NCBI RefSeq assembly: GCF_000426845.1
Contig: NZ_AUGD01000007.1
Span: 310,001-374,000 of the forward strand
DNA from: Bradyrhizobium sp. in8p8
Lineage (GTDB): Bacteria; Pseudomonadota; Alphaproteobacteria; Rhizobiales; Xanthobacteraceae
Length of the DNA stretch: 64,000 nt
Direction of reading: 5' to 3'
Shown here: piece by piece, positions 35,118 to 44,210 of the stretch
Position numbering within the stretch: position 1 is the first letter of the stretch
Layout of the letters: every line of letters starts with the position of its first letter
Translations under genes and position numbers: made by a program
The notes under the pieces: model-generated
Seen by the model: the letters and a program-made list of their open reading frames with translations, nothing else
What the model was told of the DNA's origin: nothing
Databases searched by the model: none

Positions 35118-35893
35118 TGGCGGTCGCCAACATCCAGGTCTCCGAAACGCCGCTGGTGCTCTACGTGCTGCGCCGCGCCGACGATGCGCTGATCCTCGGT
35201 CACCGGCTCTCCGAATGGTGCGGGCACGCGCCAATGCTGGAAGAGGACATGGCGCTCTCCAACATCGCGCTCGACCTGATCGGCCAGGCGCGGGAGCTGT
35301 ATAGCTACGCCGCCAAGGTCGAAGGCAAGGACAACGACGAGGACAAGCTCGCATACTTGCGCGACGTACGGCAGTATCGCAATCTGCTGCTGGTCGAGCA
35401 GCCGAATGGCGATTTCGCGCAGACGCTGGTGCGGCAGCTGTTCTACTCCGGCTTTGCCGACCTCTATTGGCGTGCGATGATGGGCTCGGGCGACGCGACG
35501 CTGGCGGCGATCGCCGCGAAGTCGGAGAAAGAGAGCGCATATCACCTGCGCCACGCCTCGGAATGGATCATCCGGCTCGGCGACGGCACTGAGGAGAGCC
35601 ATCGACGGGCACAAGCCGCGATCGATCAGCTCTGGGCGTTCACCGGCGAGATGTTTGCGGTCGACGACGGCGAGCGGCACCTGATCGATGCCGGCGTCGC
35701 CATAGATCCGGCGAGCTTGCGCGGTCGCTGGTTTGCGGCGCTGTCCGACGTCGTCGGCGAAGCCACGCTCGAACTGCCCCAGAACGACTGGATGCAGCAA
35801 GGTGGTCGGTCCGGCCGGCACAGCGAGCATCTCGGCCATCTCCTGTCCGAATTGCAATCGATGCAGCGCACCTTCCCGGGGCTGACATGGTGA
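35117..35893 (+). CDS. paaC: phenylacetyl-CoA epoxidase subunit PaaC
   Basis: 258 residues, the structural partner of PaaA with a ferritin-like helical fold (DDALILGHRLSEWCGHAPMLEEDMALSNIALDLIGQARELY). It is a diiron-like subunit that lacks the active metal centre. The stop/start overlap (TAATG) couples it to paaB. Order and sizes are canonical. Confidence 0.96.
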   Translation: MAVANIQVSETPLVLYVLRRADDALILGHRLSEWCGHAPMLEEDMALSNIALDLIGQARELYSYAAKVEGKDNDEDKLAYLRDVRQYRNLLLVEQPNGDFAQTLVRQLFYSGFADLYWRAMMGSGDATLAAIAAKSEKESAYHLRHASEWIIRLGDGTEESHRRAQAAIDQLWAFTGEMFAVDDGERHLIDAGVAIDPASLRGRWFAALSDVVGEATLELPQNDWMQQGGRSGRHSEHLGHLLSELQSMQRTFPGLTW

Positions 35894-36390
35894 CGATGCT
35901 GGAGCGCGACAGCGAGCTGCGCCGGCGGGCTTGGGACGCTGCGGCAAGCGTCGTAGACCCCGAAATTCCGGTGCTGACCATCGCCGATCTTGGCGTACTG
36001 CGCGATGTGTTATTGGACGGCGATCGTGTCGAGGTCGCGATCACTCCGACGTATTCGGGCTGCCCGGCCATGAACATGATTGCGCTCGAAATCGAGCTCG
36101 CGCTGGAGCGCGCCGGCTTCCGTCACCCAAAGGTGCGCACCGTGCTGTCGCCGGCCTGGACGACCGACTGGATGAGCGAGGACGGCCGCCGCAAGCTGCG
36201 CGCCTACGGCATCGCGCCGCCGCAAGCATCGAGCTCCCGCCGTGCGCTGTTCGGCGCGCAGGCGGTGGCGTGCCCGCAGTGTGGCTCAGACCAGACCGAA
36301 CTGCTGTCCGAATTCGGATCCACCTCCTGCAAGGCGCTCTGGCGCTGCAAGTCCTGTCGTGAACCCTTCGACTATTTCAAGTGTCATTGA
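35887..36390 (+). CDS. paaD: phenylacetate epoxidase-associated protein PaaD
   Basis: 167 residues, a MIP18/PaaD family protein (WDAAASVVDPEIPVLTIADLGVLRDV, then ITPTYSGCPAM). A C-terminal zinc-ribbon-like segment (ACPQCGSDQ... WRCKSCREPFDYFKCH) follows. It is required for iron-sulfur assembly in the PaaE/PaaA complex. It overlaps paaC by seven bases and is followed by a palindromic repeat before paaE. Confidence 0.95.
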   Translation: MVTMLERDSELRRRAWDAAASVVDPEIPVLTIADLGVLRDVLLDGDRVEVAITPTYSGCPAMNMIALEIELALERAGFRHPKVRTVLSPAWTTDWMSEDGRRKLRAYGIAPPQASSSRRALFGAQAVACPQCGSDQTELLSEFGSTSCKALWRCKSCREPFDYFKCH

Positions 36391-36413
36391 GAGACGCACG
36401 ATGCCAACCCGAT

Positions 36414-36500
36414 TGTCATGGCGAGGAGTTCTTGCGGCGAAGCAATCCGGACTGCTTCCATGGAGAATTTCTGGATTGCTTCGCTGCGCCTGCAATGACG
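36414..36500. repeat. dispersed palindromic repeat, family A copy 3
   Basis: Begins tgtcatggcgaggag and ends ctgcgcctgcaatgacg, with gcaatccgg / ctggattgc arms. It lies inside the paa operon between paaD and paaE, so its RNA form will be part of the transcript. Confidence 0.85.
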
Positions 36501-36528
36501 GCGGAAGGACTGATCGAGGGCGCCCGTA

Positions 36529-37611
36529 ATGTCCGCAGCTGCACCGCGCTTTCACCGTCTGGCCGTAAACGATCTCCGCCGCGAGGCATCGAACGCCATT
36601 TCGATGACCTTCGCCATCCCGGACGAACTTGCCGACGACTACGCCTTCACGCCCGGCCAGTACCTTACGCTCCGCACCTCGCTCGACGGCGAGGAGGTGC
36701 GTCGCTCCTATTCGATCTGCTCCGGCCCTGACGACGGTGAGATCCGTATCGCGGTGAAGAAGGTCGATGGGGGTGCATTTTCGAGCTGGGCGGCGGACGA
36801 ACTGAAGTGCGGCGACCAGCTCGACGTAATGACGCCGACCGGCCGCTTCGGCGTGGTTCCCCCGGCAGAACGCGCGCGCATCCATGTCGGTTTTGCCGCA
36901 GGATCCGGCATCACGCCGATCCTGTCGATCGTGAAGGGCGTGCTGGCGCGCGAGCCGGACAGCCGATTCTTCCTGTTCTACGGCAACCGCACCACCGATA
37001 ACATCATGTTCCTCGAAGCGCTCGAGGAGCTGAAGGACCGCTTCATCGATCGTCTCTCGATCTTCCACGTCATCTCCGGCGAGGAGCAGGACATCCCGAT
37101 CCTGCATGGCCGGCTCGACGGGGAAAAGGTGAGGGTGCTGCTGCGTTCGCTGGTGCCGGCGGAGGATGTCGATCACGTCTTCATTTGCGGCCCCCTTGGC
37201 ATGAGTGAGGAGATCGAGGCGACCTGCCGCAATCTCGGCATCACGGATGAACGCATCCACGTCGAGCGCTTCGTCTCGGAATTCGGCGGCAAGCCGCGGC
37301 CGAAGAAGGCCGTTGCTCCCGATGCGCCGCCGAAGGCGATCGCTTCCCTCATCATCGACGGCAAGCATCGCGACGTACCCGTTGCCGAGGACGAAGCCAT
37401 CCTCGATGCAGCGCTCCGCGCCGGTCTCGACCTGCCCTTCGCCTGCAAGGGCGGGATGTGCTCGACCTGCCGCGCCAAGCTGGTGGAGGGGGAGGCGCTG
37501 ATGGACCTCAACTATTCTCTGGAACCATGGGAGCTGAAGGCCGGCTTCGTCCTGACCTGCCAGGCGAAACCATCGTCCGAGCGGGTCGTGGTCGATTATG
37601 ATCATGTCTGA
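36529..37611 (+). CDS. paaE: phenylacetyl-CoA epoxidase reductase PaaE
   Basis: 360 residues, an NADPH oxidoreductase that feeds electrons to PaaA. FAD domain (RRSYSICSGPDD), NADPH domain (GITPILSIVKGVL) and a C-terminal plant-type ferredoxin 2Fe-2S domain with C-x4-C-x2-C (CKGGMCSTC) and a last cysteine (VLTCQAKPSSE). All parts are complete. A family A repeat separates it from paaD. Confidence 0.95.
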   Translation: MSAAAPRFHRLAVNDLRREASNAISMTFAIPDELADDYAFTPGQYLTLRTSLDGEEVRRSYSICSGPDDGEIRIAVKKVDGGAFSSWAADELKCGDQLDVMTPTGRFGVVPPAERARIHVGFAAGSGITPILSIVKGVLAREPDSRFFLFYGNRTTDNIMFLEALEELKDRFIDRLSIFHVISGEEQDIPILHGRLDGEKVRVLLRSLVPAEDVDHVFICGPLGMSEEIEATCRNLGITDERIHVERFVSEFGGKPRPKKAVAPDAPPKAIASLIIDGKHRDVPVAEDEAILDAALRAGLDLPFACKGGMCSTCRAKLVEGEALMDLNYSLEPWELKAGFVLTCQAKPSSERVVVDYDHV

Positions 37612-37638
37612 TCGGGCGGATCGGACCCCATGAATGCA

Positions 37639-37676
37639 AATGCGTCGCATTATTTGACAGTGCCAGCCATCCAGCA
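37639..37676 (+). promoter_or_regulatory. possible internal promoter/palindrome before paaI
   Basis: AATGCG-t-CGCATT (37639-37651) with TTGACA immediately after (37654-37659) in the 101-base gap before paaI. The -10 is poor (GAACAT with a 17-bp spacer). A candidate for a site that adjusts paaI-paaK independently of paaABCDE. Confidence 0.3.
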
Positions 37677-37712
37677 GAACATCATCTTTAAGAACTTGGC
37701 CGGGAGAAGCTC

Positions 37713-38162
37713 GTGAACGTCAAAGCCGCCCTGTCACCCGAGGATATTGCCCGCGCTTGCGCTGACGCCATGTGGGCAGAGGACGATGCCTCGAAGGGAC
37801 TCGGCATGGAGATCGTCGAGATCGGCCCGGGCTTTGCAACGCTCGCGATGACGGTGCGGCCGGATATGGTCAACGGCCAACGCATCGCCCATGGCGGTTT
37901 CATCTTCACGCTCGCCGATTCCGCCTTTGCGTTTGCCTGCAACTCTCACAATGAGCGCGTCGTGGCAGCGCAGGGGCAGATCACTTTCATCAAGCCGGGC
38001 AGGCTGGACGACCGGCTCATTGCGAACGCGCGGGAGGTCACCCGCGGCGGCCGCTCCGGCATCTATGACGTGCGCGTGACCGTGGGCGACACTGTCATAG
38101 CGGAATTCCGCGGACATTCGCGCGTCGTTCCCGGCACGTGGCTGCCGACGCAAGATCAGTAA
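37713..38162 (+). CDS. paaI: PaaI hotdog-fold thioesterase
   Basis: 149 residues from GTG 37713 (GGGAGAAGCTC upstream). A hotdog-fold hydroxyphenylacetyl-CoA thioesterase with HGGFIFTLADSAFAFACNSH, in which the HGG and D are the catalytic elements. It releases CoA from phenylacetyl-CoA or derailed intermediates. It is followed 38 bases later by paaK. Confidence 0.94.
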   Translation: MNVKAALSPEDIARACADAMWAEDDASKGLGMEIVEIGPGFATLAMTVRPDMVNGQRIAHGGFIFTLADSAFAFACNSHNERVVAAQGQITFIKPGRLDDRLIANAREVTRGGRSGIYDVRVTVGDTVIAEFRGHSRVVPGTWLPTQDQ

Positions 38163-38200
38163 GAGCAAAGAAGAGAATAAATCAATGTGGGGAAACAAGG

Positions 38201-39532
38201 ATGGCTCTGACGAGGCTCAAGGAAGGTGCCACTACCTATAGCGCCGAGATGGATGCATATGAGCGCGCCTCGCGCGACGAGATCATGGCGCTGCAGAAGC
38301 AGCGGCTGGCTTGGTCGCTGAAGCACGCCTACGACAACGTCACGCATTATCGCAACGCCTTCGACAAGGCCGGTGTGCATCCGTCCGACTTCCGCGAACT
38401 GTCGGATCTCGCGAAATTTCCGTTCACCGCGAAGACGGACCTGCGCGACAACTATCCTTTCGACATGTTCGCCGTGCCGCGCGAAAAGCTGGTGCGCGTG
38501 CATGCCTCGTCAGGCACGACGGGCAAGCCGATCGTCGTGGGTTACACCCAGCGTGATATCGACACATGGTCGGAAGTCATGGCGCGCTCGATCCGCGCCG
38601 CCGGCGGGCGCACCGGGATGATCATCCACAACGCCTACGGCTACGGGCTCTTCACCGGCGGCTTGGGGGTGCATTACGGCGCCGAGAAGCTCGGCTGCAC
38701 CGTGGTGCCGATCTCCGGCGGCATGACCGAGCGACAGGTGCAGCTCATCAACGACTTCCGCCCTGACATCATCACGGTGACGCCGAGCTACATGCTTGCG
38801 ATCCTCGACGAGTTCAAGCGCCAGAAGCTCGACCCGCGCCAGTGCTCGCTCAAGGTCGGCATCTTCGGGGCCGAGCCCTGGACCAATGCGATGCGCGGCG
38901 AGATCGAGGACGCCTTCGACATGGACGCGACCGACATCTACGGTCTCTCCGAGGTGATCGGGCCCGGCGTCGCGCAGGAATGCATCGAGACCAAGGACGG
39001 CCTGCACATCTGGGAGGACCATTTCTACCCGGAGGTGATCGACCCCGAATCCGGCGCGGTGCTGCCGGATGGAGAGAAGGGCGAGGTGGTGTTCACCTCA
39101 CTCACAAAGGAAGCCTTTCCAGTGATCCGCTATCGCACCCGCGACTTGACGCGGCTTTTGCCCGGCACGGCGCGGCCCGGGATGCGGCGGATGGAGAAGG
39201 TGACCGGCCGCTCCGACGACATGATCATCCTGCGCGGCGTCAACCTGTTTCCGACCCAGATCGAGGAAGTGTTGCTTGCGACCGACTGGTGCGGTGGGCA
39301 CTTCATCCTGGAACTGACCCGCGAAGGCCGCATGGACGAACTGACCATCATCGCGGAGGCGCGGCCCGAAAGCTGGGACGGCCGGGGTCTTCTCGACCAT
39401 GCCGATCGGATCTCGACCCACATCAAGAACACGATTGGGATCAGCTCGAAGGTGCAGGTGGTTGCGCCCGCCACTCTGGAACGCTCGCTCGGCAAGGCCA
39501 AGCGGCTCTACGACAAGCGGCCGAAGGATTGA
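38201..39532 (+). CDS. paaK: phenylacetate-CoA ligase PaaK
   Basis: 443 residues, an adenylate-forming ligase. It has the P-loop HASSGTTGKPIVVGYT, the DIYGLSEVIGPGVAQEC motif and the hinge GRSDDMIILRGVNLFPTQIEEVLL. It activates phenylacetate to phenylacetyl-CoA, the substrate of PaaABCDE. ATG 38201 is preferred to an upstream GTG because it restores the usual N-terminus. A strong terminator follows (39572-39593). No paaF, G, H, J or Z is in the window. Confidence 0.96.
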   Translation: MALTRLKEGATTYSAEMDAYERASRDEIMALQKQRLAWSLKHAYDNVTHYRNAFDKAGVHPSDFRELSDLAKFPFTAKTDLRDNYPFDMFAVPREKLVRVHASSGTTGKPIVVGYTQRDIDTWSEVMARSIRAAGGRTGMIIHNAYGYGLFTGGLGVHYGAEKLGCTVVPISGGMTERQVQLINDFRPDIITVTPSYMLAILDEFKRQKLDPRQCSLKVGIFGAEPWTNAMRGEIEDAFDMDATDIYGLSEVIGPGVAQECIETKDGLHIWEDHFYPEVIDPESGAVLPDGEKGEVVFTSLTKEAFPVIRYRTRDLTRLLPGTARPGMRRMEKVTGRSDDMIILRGVNLFPTQIEEVLLATDWCGGHFILELTREGRMDELTIIAEARPESWDGRGLLDHADRISTHIKNTIGISSKVQVVAPATLERSLGKAKRLYDKRPKD

Positions 39533-39571
39533 CTGGACGGATTGACTTGGTGACGCCCAAAGGCGACAAGG

Positions 39572-39593
39572 CCCGCGAGAAATCGCGGGTTTT
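39572..39593 (+). terminator. Rho-independent terminator of the paa operon
   Basis: CCCGCGA (39572-39578), loop gaaa, TCGCGGG (39583-39589), then tttt. It ends two bases before the ATG at 39596 of the oxidoreductase, an unusually close position. Confidence 0.85.
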
Positions 39594-39595
39594 CG

Positions 39596-40600
39596 ATGTC
39601 ACCAGCTGATACCAAAACGGTCGAGGCACGCTGTGTGCGCCTCAACGCCAAGGCTGAGAACGCGGCAGCGCTCTCGCCGGTGGTCGAGCGCAGGACGCTC
39701 ACGCGCGGCCCGTGCGACCTGCTAATCGAGGTCAAAGCCGCAGCCGTCAATCCATCCGACGTCAAGGCCGCGACCGGGCTGATGCCCTATGCCGTGTTCC
39801 CGCGCACACCGGGCCGCGACTATGCCGGCGTGGTGATCGACGGGCCGGCCGGAACAGTCGGTCGCGAGGTGTTCGGCTCGTCCGGCGATCTCGGCATCCG
39901 TCGTGACGGCACGCATGCGAGTCATCTCGTGGTCGAAGCCGATGCGGTCGTTGAGAAGCCCATGTCCGTGTCCTGGGAAGAGGCCGCCGGGATCGGCGTG
40001 CCGTTTGTCACCGCGATGGAAGGCTTTCGCCGCGCAGGCGTGCCGAACAGCGGCGAGACCGTGCTGGTGATGGGTGTCAACGGCAAGGTCGGCCAGGCCG
40101 CAGTGCAGATCGCGACCTGGAAGGGTGCGCGCGTCATCGGCGTGGTGCGCAAGGCGGAAGCCTATGAAGGCCATGCCAATGCGGCCGTCGAGGTGATCGA
40201 CGCCTCCACGACCGACGTGGCCCCGCGCGTGCGCGAATTGACTGGCGGGAAGGGCGCCGACATCGTCTTCAACACCGTCGGTGATCCCTATTTTCAGGCT
40301 GCGCACAAATCGCTTGGGCTTCGTGGCCGCCAGATTCTGATCGCCGCGATCGACCGCATCGTGCAGTTCAACATCCTCGAATTCTATCGCGGCCAGCACA
40401 CCTATGTCGGCATCGACACGCTGGGGCTGTCGTCGGCCGCCACAGGCGCCGTGCTGCGCGACCTCGGCCCCGGCTTTGCGGGTGGCCATCTGAAGCCGTT
40501 CCCGATTAACGCGAATGCCGTCTATCCGCTCGAGAGCGCGAAGGAGGCGTACGTTGCAGTCGCGGGCTCGTCGCGGGACCGTGTGATCCTGAAGCCGTAA
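39596..40600 (+). CDS. zinc-independent MDR-family oxidoreductase (quinone/alcohol dehydrogenase-like)
   Basis: 334 residues from ATG 39596, or 321 from GTG 39635. Nucleotide-binding segment VLVMGVNGKVGQAAVQIA (MDR family), with NPSDVKAATGLMPYAVFPRTPGRDYAGVV near the N-terminus. No catalytic zinc cysteine is seen, so it is closer to quinone oxidoreductases and enoyl reductases. The first start lies two bases after the paa terminator with no ribosome site. The GTG has AGG eight bases before it. It ends next to a family A repeat. Confidence 0.8.
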   Translation: MSPADTKTVEARCVRLNAKAENAAALSPVVERRTLTRGPCDLLIEVKAAAVNPSDVKAATGLMPYAVFPRTPGRDYAGVVIDGPAGTVGREVFGSSGDLGIRRDGTHASHLVVEADAVVEKPMSVSWEEAAGIGVPFVTAMEGFRRAGVPNSGETVLVMGVNGKVGQAAVQIATWKGARVIGVVRKAEAYEGHANAAVEVIDASTTDVAPRVRELTGGKGADIVFNTVGDPYFQAAHKSLGLRGRQILIAAIDRIVQFNILEFYRGQHTYVGIDTLGLSSAATGAVLRDLGPGFAGGHLKPFPINANAVYPLESAKEAYVAVAGSSRDRVILKP

Positions 40601-40605
40601 CACAC

Positions 40606-40692
40606 CGTCATTGCGAGCGCAGCGAAGCAATCCCGAAATGCGTCCGGGGAGACAGTCTGGATTGCGTCGTCGTTTCGCTCCTCGCAATGACG
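40606..40692. repeat. dispersed palindromic repeat, family A copy 4
   Basis: The most regular copy: cgtcattgcgagcgcagcg at the left and ctcgcaatgacg at the right, with gcaatcccg and ctggattgc arms. It lies between the oxidoreductase and the YeeE gene and ends 30 bases before the latter's ATG. Confidence 0.92.
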
Positions 40693-40722
40693 GAAGATGG
40701 CGAAAGGCCTGAGAACCCACCG

Positions 40723-41778
40723 ATGGAATCCGTACAACTCGTCATCCTCTTCGGCATCGTTATAGGCCTGATGTACGGCGCCGTCGGTCTGCTCAGCGGC
40801 TTCTGCCTGATGAGCAGCATGCGGGGATGGTTGGCGGAGGGGGATGGGCGGCTTGTGCGGAGCTACGCGCTGGCGATTGCGGTTGCGATCGCCGCCAGCC
40901 AGTTCCTCGCCGGCGGCGGCATGGTCGACCTCAACAAGTCGATCTACCTGCAGACTTCGTTTTCACCGGCAGTACTGTTCCTGGGCGGCCTGCTGTTCGG
41001 CTACGGCATGGTGCTGTCGAATGGCTGCGGCTCGCGGGCGCTGGTCCTGCTCGGCCGCGGCAATCTCCGCTCTTTCGTCGTCGTGATCGTTCTCGCCATC
41101 GCCGCGCAGATGACGCTGAAGGGCCTGATCGCGCCGGCGCGTATCGCGCTGGTGCAAGCCTCGCAAACGACCGTCAGCGCAAATTCGCTGCCCTCCGTGC
41201 TGGTGATGCTCGGTCTCTCGGAATCACTTTCGCGCGCGCTTGCCGCCGCCGCGACCGTTGTCGCGCTGATCCTGTTCGCTTTCGCTCACCCGGCGTTTCG
41301 ACGCTCGCCAGGGCAGATCGCAGCAGGTGTCATTGTGGGCCTGCTCGTCGCCGGCGGCTGGTACGTCACCGGCTACCTCGGCGCTGACGATTTCAACCCC
41401 GTCCCGGTCACCTCCCTCACCTTCATCGCGCCGATCGCCGATACCCTGCAATACGCCATGCTTTCGACCGGCCTGACGCTCAACTTCGGCGTCGCGACGG
41501 TTGTCGGCGTCTTCGGCGGTAGCTTCGCGACGGCGCTCGCAACGGGCCGCTTCAAGCTCGAAGGCTATTCCTCGCCGCGCCACATGGTGCGCTCGGGGAG
41601 CGGCGCGGCGCTGATGGGCATCGGCGGCGTGATGGCGTTCGGCTGCTCGATCGGGCAGGGCCTCACCGGCCTTTCGACGCTCGCGCTGGGGTCATTCATC
41701 GCGTTCGCCGGCATCCTGCTTGGCACGACGGCAGGCCTGCGCGGTGCACTGCGGGCTCACCCCCTCGCAGTGGCCTGA
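40723..41778 (+). CDS. YeeE/YedE family sulfur-compound transporter
   Basis: 351 residues, about nine to ten membrane helices. Conserved cysteine-containing motifs are GMVLSNGCGSRALVLLGRGNLRS and MGIGGVMAFGCSIGQGLTG. Both half-signatures of thiosulfate/thiocompound carriers are present, so a sulfur-compound uptake role is plausible; TsuA is the characterised relative. ATG 40723 is used because the upstream start at 40687 begins in the palindromic repeat. The stop overlaps the converging EamA gene by 22 bases. Confidence 0.85.
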   Translation: MESVQLVILFGIVIGLMYGAVGLLSGFCLMSSMRGWLAEGDGRLVRSYALAIAVAIAASQFLAGGGMVDLNKSIYLQTSFSPAVLFLGGLLFGYGMVLSNGCGSRALVLLGRGNLRSFVVVIVLAIAAQMTLKGLIAPARIALVQASQTTVSANSLPSVLVMLGLSESLSRALAAAATVVALILFAFAHPAFRRSPGQIAAGVIVGLLVAGGWYVTGYLGADDFNPVPVTSLTFIAPIADTLQYAMLSTGLTLNFGVATVVGVFGGSFATALATGRFKLEGYSSPRHMVRSGSGAALMGIGGVMAFGCSIGQGLTGLSTLALGSFIAFAGILLGTTAGLRGALRAHPLAVA

Positions 41779-42671
41779 CCGCGCAGCAGTCGATCGCCCA
41801 GCGTCGCAAGACCGATGCCGGTGACGATCAGTCCGGCCGCGATGGCAAGGCTGGTGTCGATCGGCTCACTCAGCAGGACCGCGGCACTGGCGATGCCGAC
41901 AAGCGGCGTCGCGGTGGTCCCGAGCGACGTCGTCAGGGCCGAGATGCTCTTGTTGACCATTGACATCGCCCAATAGGCCAACGCCGTCCCGATCAGGCCC
42001 GAATACAGGAAGAGCGACACAAGCCTCCATGACCACTCGACGTGCGGCAGCCCGTCGATGATCATCGCCAGCGCCGATAGCACGGCCGTGGCCACGAGCA
42101 CCTGCCAGAGCAGGAGCTGGAGCGGCGATGCGATCCAGCGATGCGCGCGGATATAGATGATGTTCGCGGCCCAGGAGATCGCGGCGAGGATGACCATCGC
42201 GGCGCCGAGCAGGACGCCTGCATTGGTCCAGTCAATCGAGGATGGATTCAGGATGACGGCAAGCCCGATCAGTCCGAGCAGAGCGCCGGCAAGCTTGGGC
42301 GCGGTCAGCGCCTCCTTTCCGAGCACGGGCGCGGCGAGTGCGACCCAGAGCGGCGTGGTGTAGCCGAGCACGATGCCCTTGCTTGCGGGCAGGAAGCGCA
42401 GGCCCGCGGCGACGAGGGTTGAGAACAGCGTCATGTGCAGCAGCGCGACGCTGAGGATCACGGGAATATCGCGTCGTTCCGGGATCACCAGATTCTTGCT
42501 CAATCCGAGGATCGTGATGAGGCCGACCAGCGCGATCCAACTTCGGATCGCCGCGGTCCATAGCGGTGGAACGAATTGCACGAGTTGCTTCGTCACCGAC
42601 CAGTTCACACCCCAGGCCAGCACGACGATGAGGAAGAGGCCGACGGCCGCGCGGGATGAGAGTGAGTTCAT
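41757..42671 (-). CDS. EamA/RhaT family inner-membrane exporter
   Basis: 304 residues, ten predicted membrane helices in two five-helix halves (VGLFLIVVLAWGVNWSVTKQLV ... TSLGTTATPLVGIASAAVLLSEP). Metabolite/drug exporter superfamily; cargo unknown. It diverges from the MocR-like regulator, with an 81-base gap that holds a strong palindrome (42715-42736). That arrangement is typical for MocR-controlled exporters, probably of a compound related to PLP or amino acids. Confidence 0.87.
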   Translation of the reverse strand: MNSLSSRAAVGLFLIVVLAWGVNWSVTKQLVQFVPPLWTAAIRSWIALVGLITILGLSKNLVIPERRDIPVILSVALLHMTLFSTLVAAGLRFLPASKGIVLGYTTPLWVALAAPVLGKEALTAPKLAGALLGLIGLAVILNPSSIDWTNAGVLLGAAMVILAAISWAANIIYIRAHRWIASPLQLLLWQVLVATAVLSALAMIIDGLPHVEWSWRLVSLFLYSGLIGTALAYWAMSMVNKSISALTTSLGTTATPLVGIASAAVLLSEPIDTSLAIAAGLIVTGIGLATLGDRLLRGQATARG

Positions 42672-42714
42672 CTCGGAGTCCTTGAAGCAGTTCACTTCGC
42701 CGGATAGCATCGTA

Positions 42715-42736
42715 CTGGTACCTGAAAAAGTACCAG
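42715..42736. promoter_or_regulatory. MocR-type operator between divergent exporter and regulator
   Basis: CTGGTAC (42715-42721), spacer ctgaaaaa, GTACCAG (42730-42736). A perfect 7-bp inverted repeat at the promoter region shared by both genes. The CTGGTAC/GTACCAG half-site pair is of the kind seen before MocR/PdxR-family regulators. Confidence 0.65.
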
Positions 42737-42752
42737 ATTTGAGAATAGGAAG

Positions 42753-44201
42753 ATGCCAGTTCTGGAAGACGTGATCTCCGCTCTGGTCGACTTGAAACGG
42801 ACGGACGACGCGGGGCTGGTGACGCAGTTGACGAGCCAGCTCAGAGACCTGATCGCGAGCGGCCGTCTCGGCAAGGGGCGGGCGCTGCCGTCGAGCCGTC
42901 GGCTCGCGGGCGATCTCGGCGTCTCCCGCAACACCGTCACTCATGCGTACGAGCAGCTTGCCGCCGAGGGATATATAGAGGCGTCGCACGGCCGCCGTCC
43001 GGTGGTCACGGTCGATGGAGGCGGACGTAGGATAGGAGCGGGTGCTGCTGTGGCGCGCGAACGCTCCGGTAAGCCGCAACTGTCGCCCTGGGCCTCTAGT
43101 CTCAAGCAGACCGACTGGCCGATGTCCTATCAGGCATCACTAAGGCCGTTGCGCCCGGGGCACGGCGATTTCAGAGAGTTTCCGGACGAGGTCTGGGCGC
43201 GTTGCTTGCGCCGCAATGCGGTGCGTGCTGCCAGGCGCGAGCTCGGCCCGGTTAACCGGACGCGCCTGCGCGAGGTGCTCGCGGATTATCTGGCGACCAG
43301 CCGGGGTGTCCGGGCCACCGCAGACCAGATCATGATCCTGCCGAGCGCACAGGCTGCGTTGACCTTGATTGCCACGACCGTTGTCACGCCCGGCGATGAC
43401 GTCTGGGTCGAGGATCCCGGTTATCCCGGTGCTGCGGCTGCCTTCCGGGCGTACGGTGCACGCGTGAGCGGTATCAGACTGGACGAGCAGGGTATGCAAC
43501 GGATGCCGGGGCTTGCGGCACCAAAGCTGATCTTTATGACACCCTCCCATCAGCATCCGACCGGGCGGCTGATGTCGCTGTCCCGCCGCACCGAGTTTCT
43601 CGGCCTGAGCAGGCCCGGCAAGACCTGGATCGTGGAGGACGATTACGACGGCGAATTCCACTACGACAGCAGGCCGGTTCCGGCCTTGCAGGGACTCGAT
43701 GCCCATGGCCGCGTGTTCTATGTCGGCACCTTCTCGAAGGCGATGACGTCGGATATCCGGCTTGGCTATCTCGTCGCGCCGCCGGCACTGGCCAACACCT
43801 TGGAGATCGCGCAGCGGCATATTGGGCTGATCGCTTCAAGTCACATCCAGGAGGCACTCGCCGAGTTCATTGCTGACGGCCATTTTCTCGCGCATCTGCG
43901 CCGGATGCGCCGGCTCTATCACGCGCGCCGCGATCACCTCGTCGAGGAACTGGAGCGACAGCTGGGCGGTATGCTCTCGATCGAAGTGCCCCCCGGAGGC
44001 ATCCAACTCGTCGCCCGCCTCAAGCGCGGTCGCACTGATCAGGCGGCGGCGAAGCGGCTGGTTGCGGCAGGGGTCGAGACACGCGCCTTGTCCAGCCTGG
44101 CGCTTGGCCGGCCCCGCGATCACGGCCTGCTGCTCGGCTTTGCGGCCTGGCAGGAGTGCGAGATCAGCGCGGCCGTGCGGACGATGGCATCGTGCTTCTA
44201 G
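42753..44201 (+). CDS. MocR-family (GntR/aminotransferase) regulator
   Basis: 482 residues. N-terminal GntR winged helix (LIASGRLGKGRALPSSRRLAGDLGVSRNTVTHAYEQLAAEGY) and C-terminal fold-type I aminotransferase domain (IFMTPSHQHPTGRLMSL, VEDDYDGEFHY). The PLP lysine is in VGTFSKAMTSDIRLGY. Such proteins sense a PLP-adduct. It probably controls itself and the divergent EamA exporter through the palindrome. It converges with the hydrolase-OsmC gene, ten bases apart. Confidence 0.92.
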   Translation: MPVLEDVISALVDLKRTDDAGLVTQLTSQLRDLIASGRLGKGRALPSSRRLAGDLGVSRNTVTHAYEQLAAEGYIEASHGRRPVVTVDGGGRRIGAGAAVARERSGKPQLSPWASSLKQTDWPMSYQASLRPLRPGHGDFREFPDEVWARCLRRNAVRAARRELGPVNRTRLREVLADYLATSRGVRATADQIMILPSAQAALTLIATTVVTPGDDVWVEDPGYPGAAAAFRAYGARVSGIRLDEQGMQRMPGLAAPKLIFMTPSHQHPTGRLMSLSRRTEFLGLSRPGKTWIVEDDYDGEFHYDSRPVPALQGLDAHGRVFYVGTFSKAMTSDIRLGYLVAPPALANTLEIAQRHIGLIASSHIQEALAEFIADGHFLAHLRRMRRLYHARRDHLVEELERQLGGMLSIEVPPGGIQLVARLKRGRTDQAAAKRLVAAGVETRALSSLALGRPRDHGLLLGFAAWQECEISAAVRTMASCF

Positions 44202-44210
44202 AAGGCCGCG

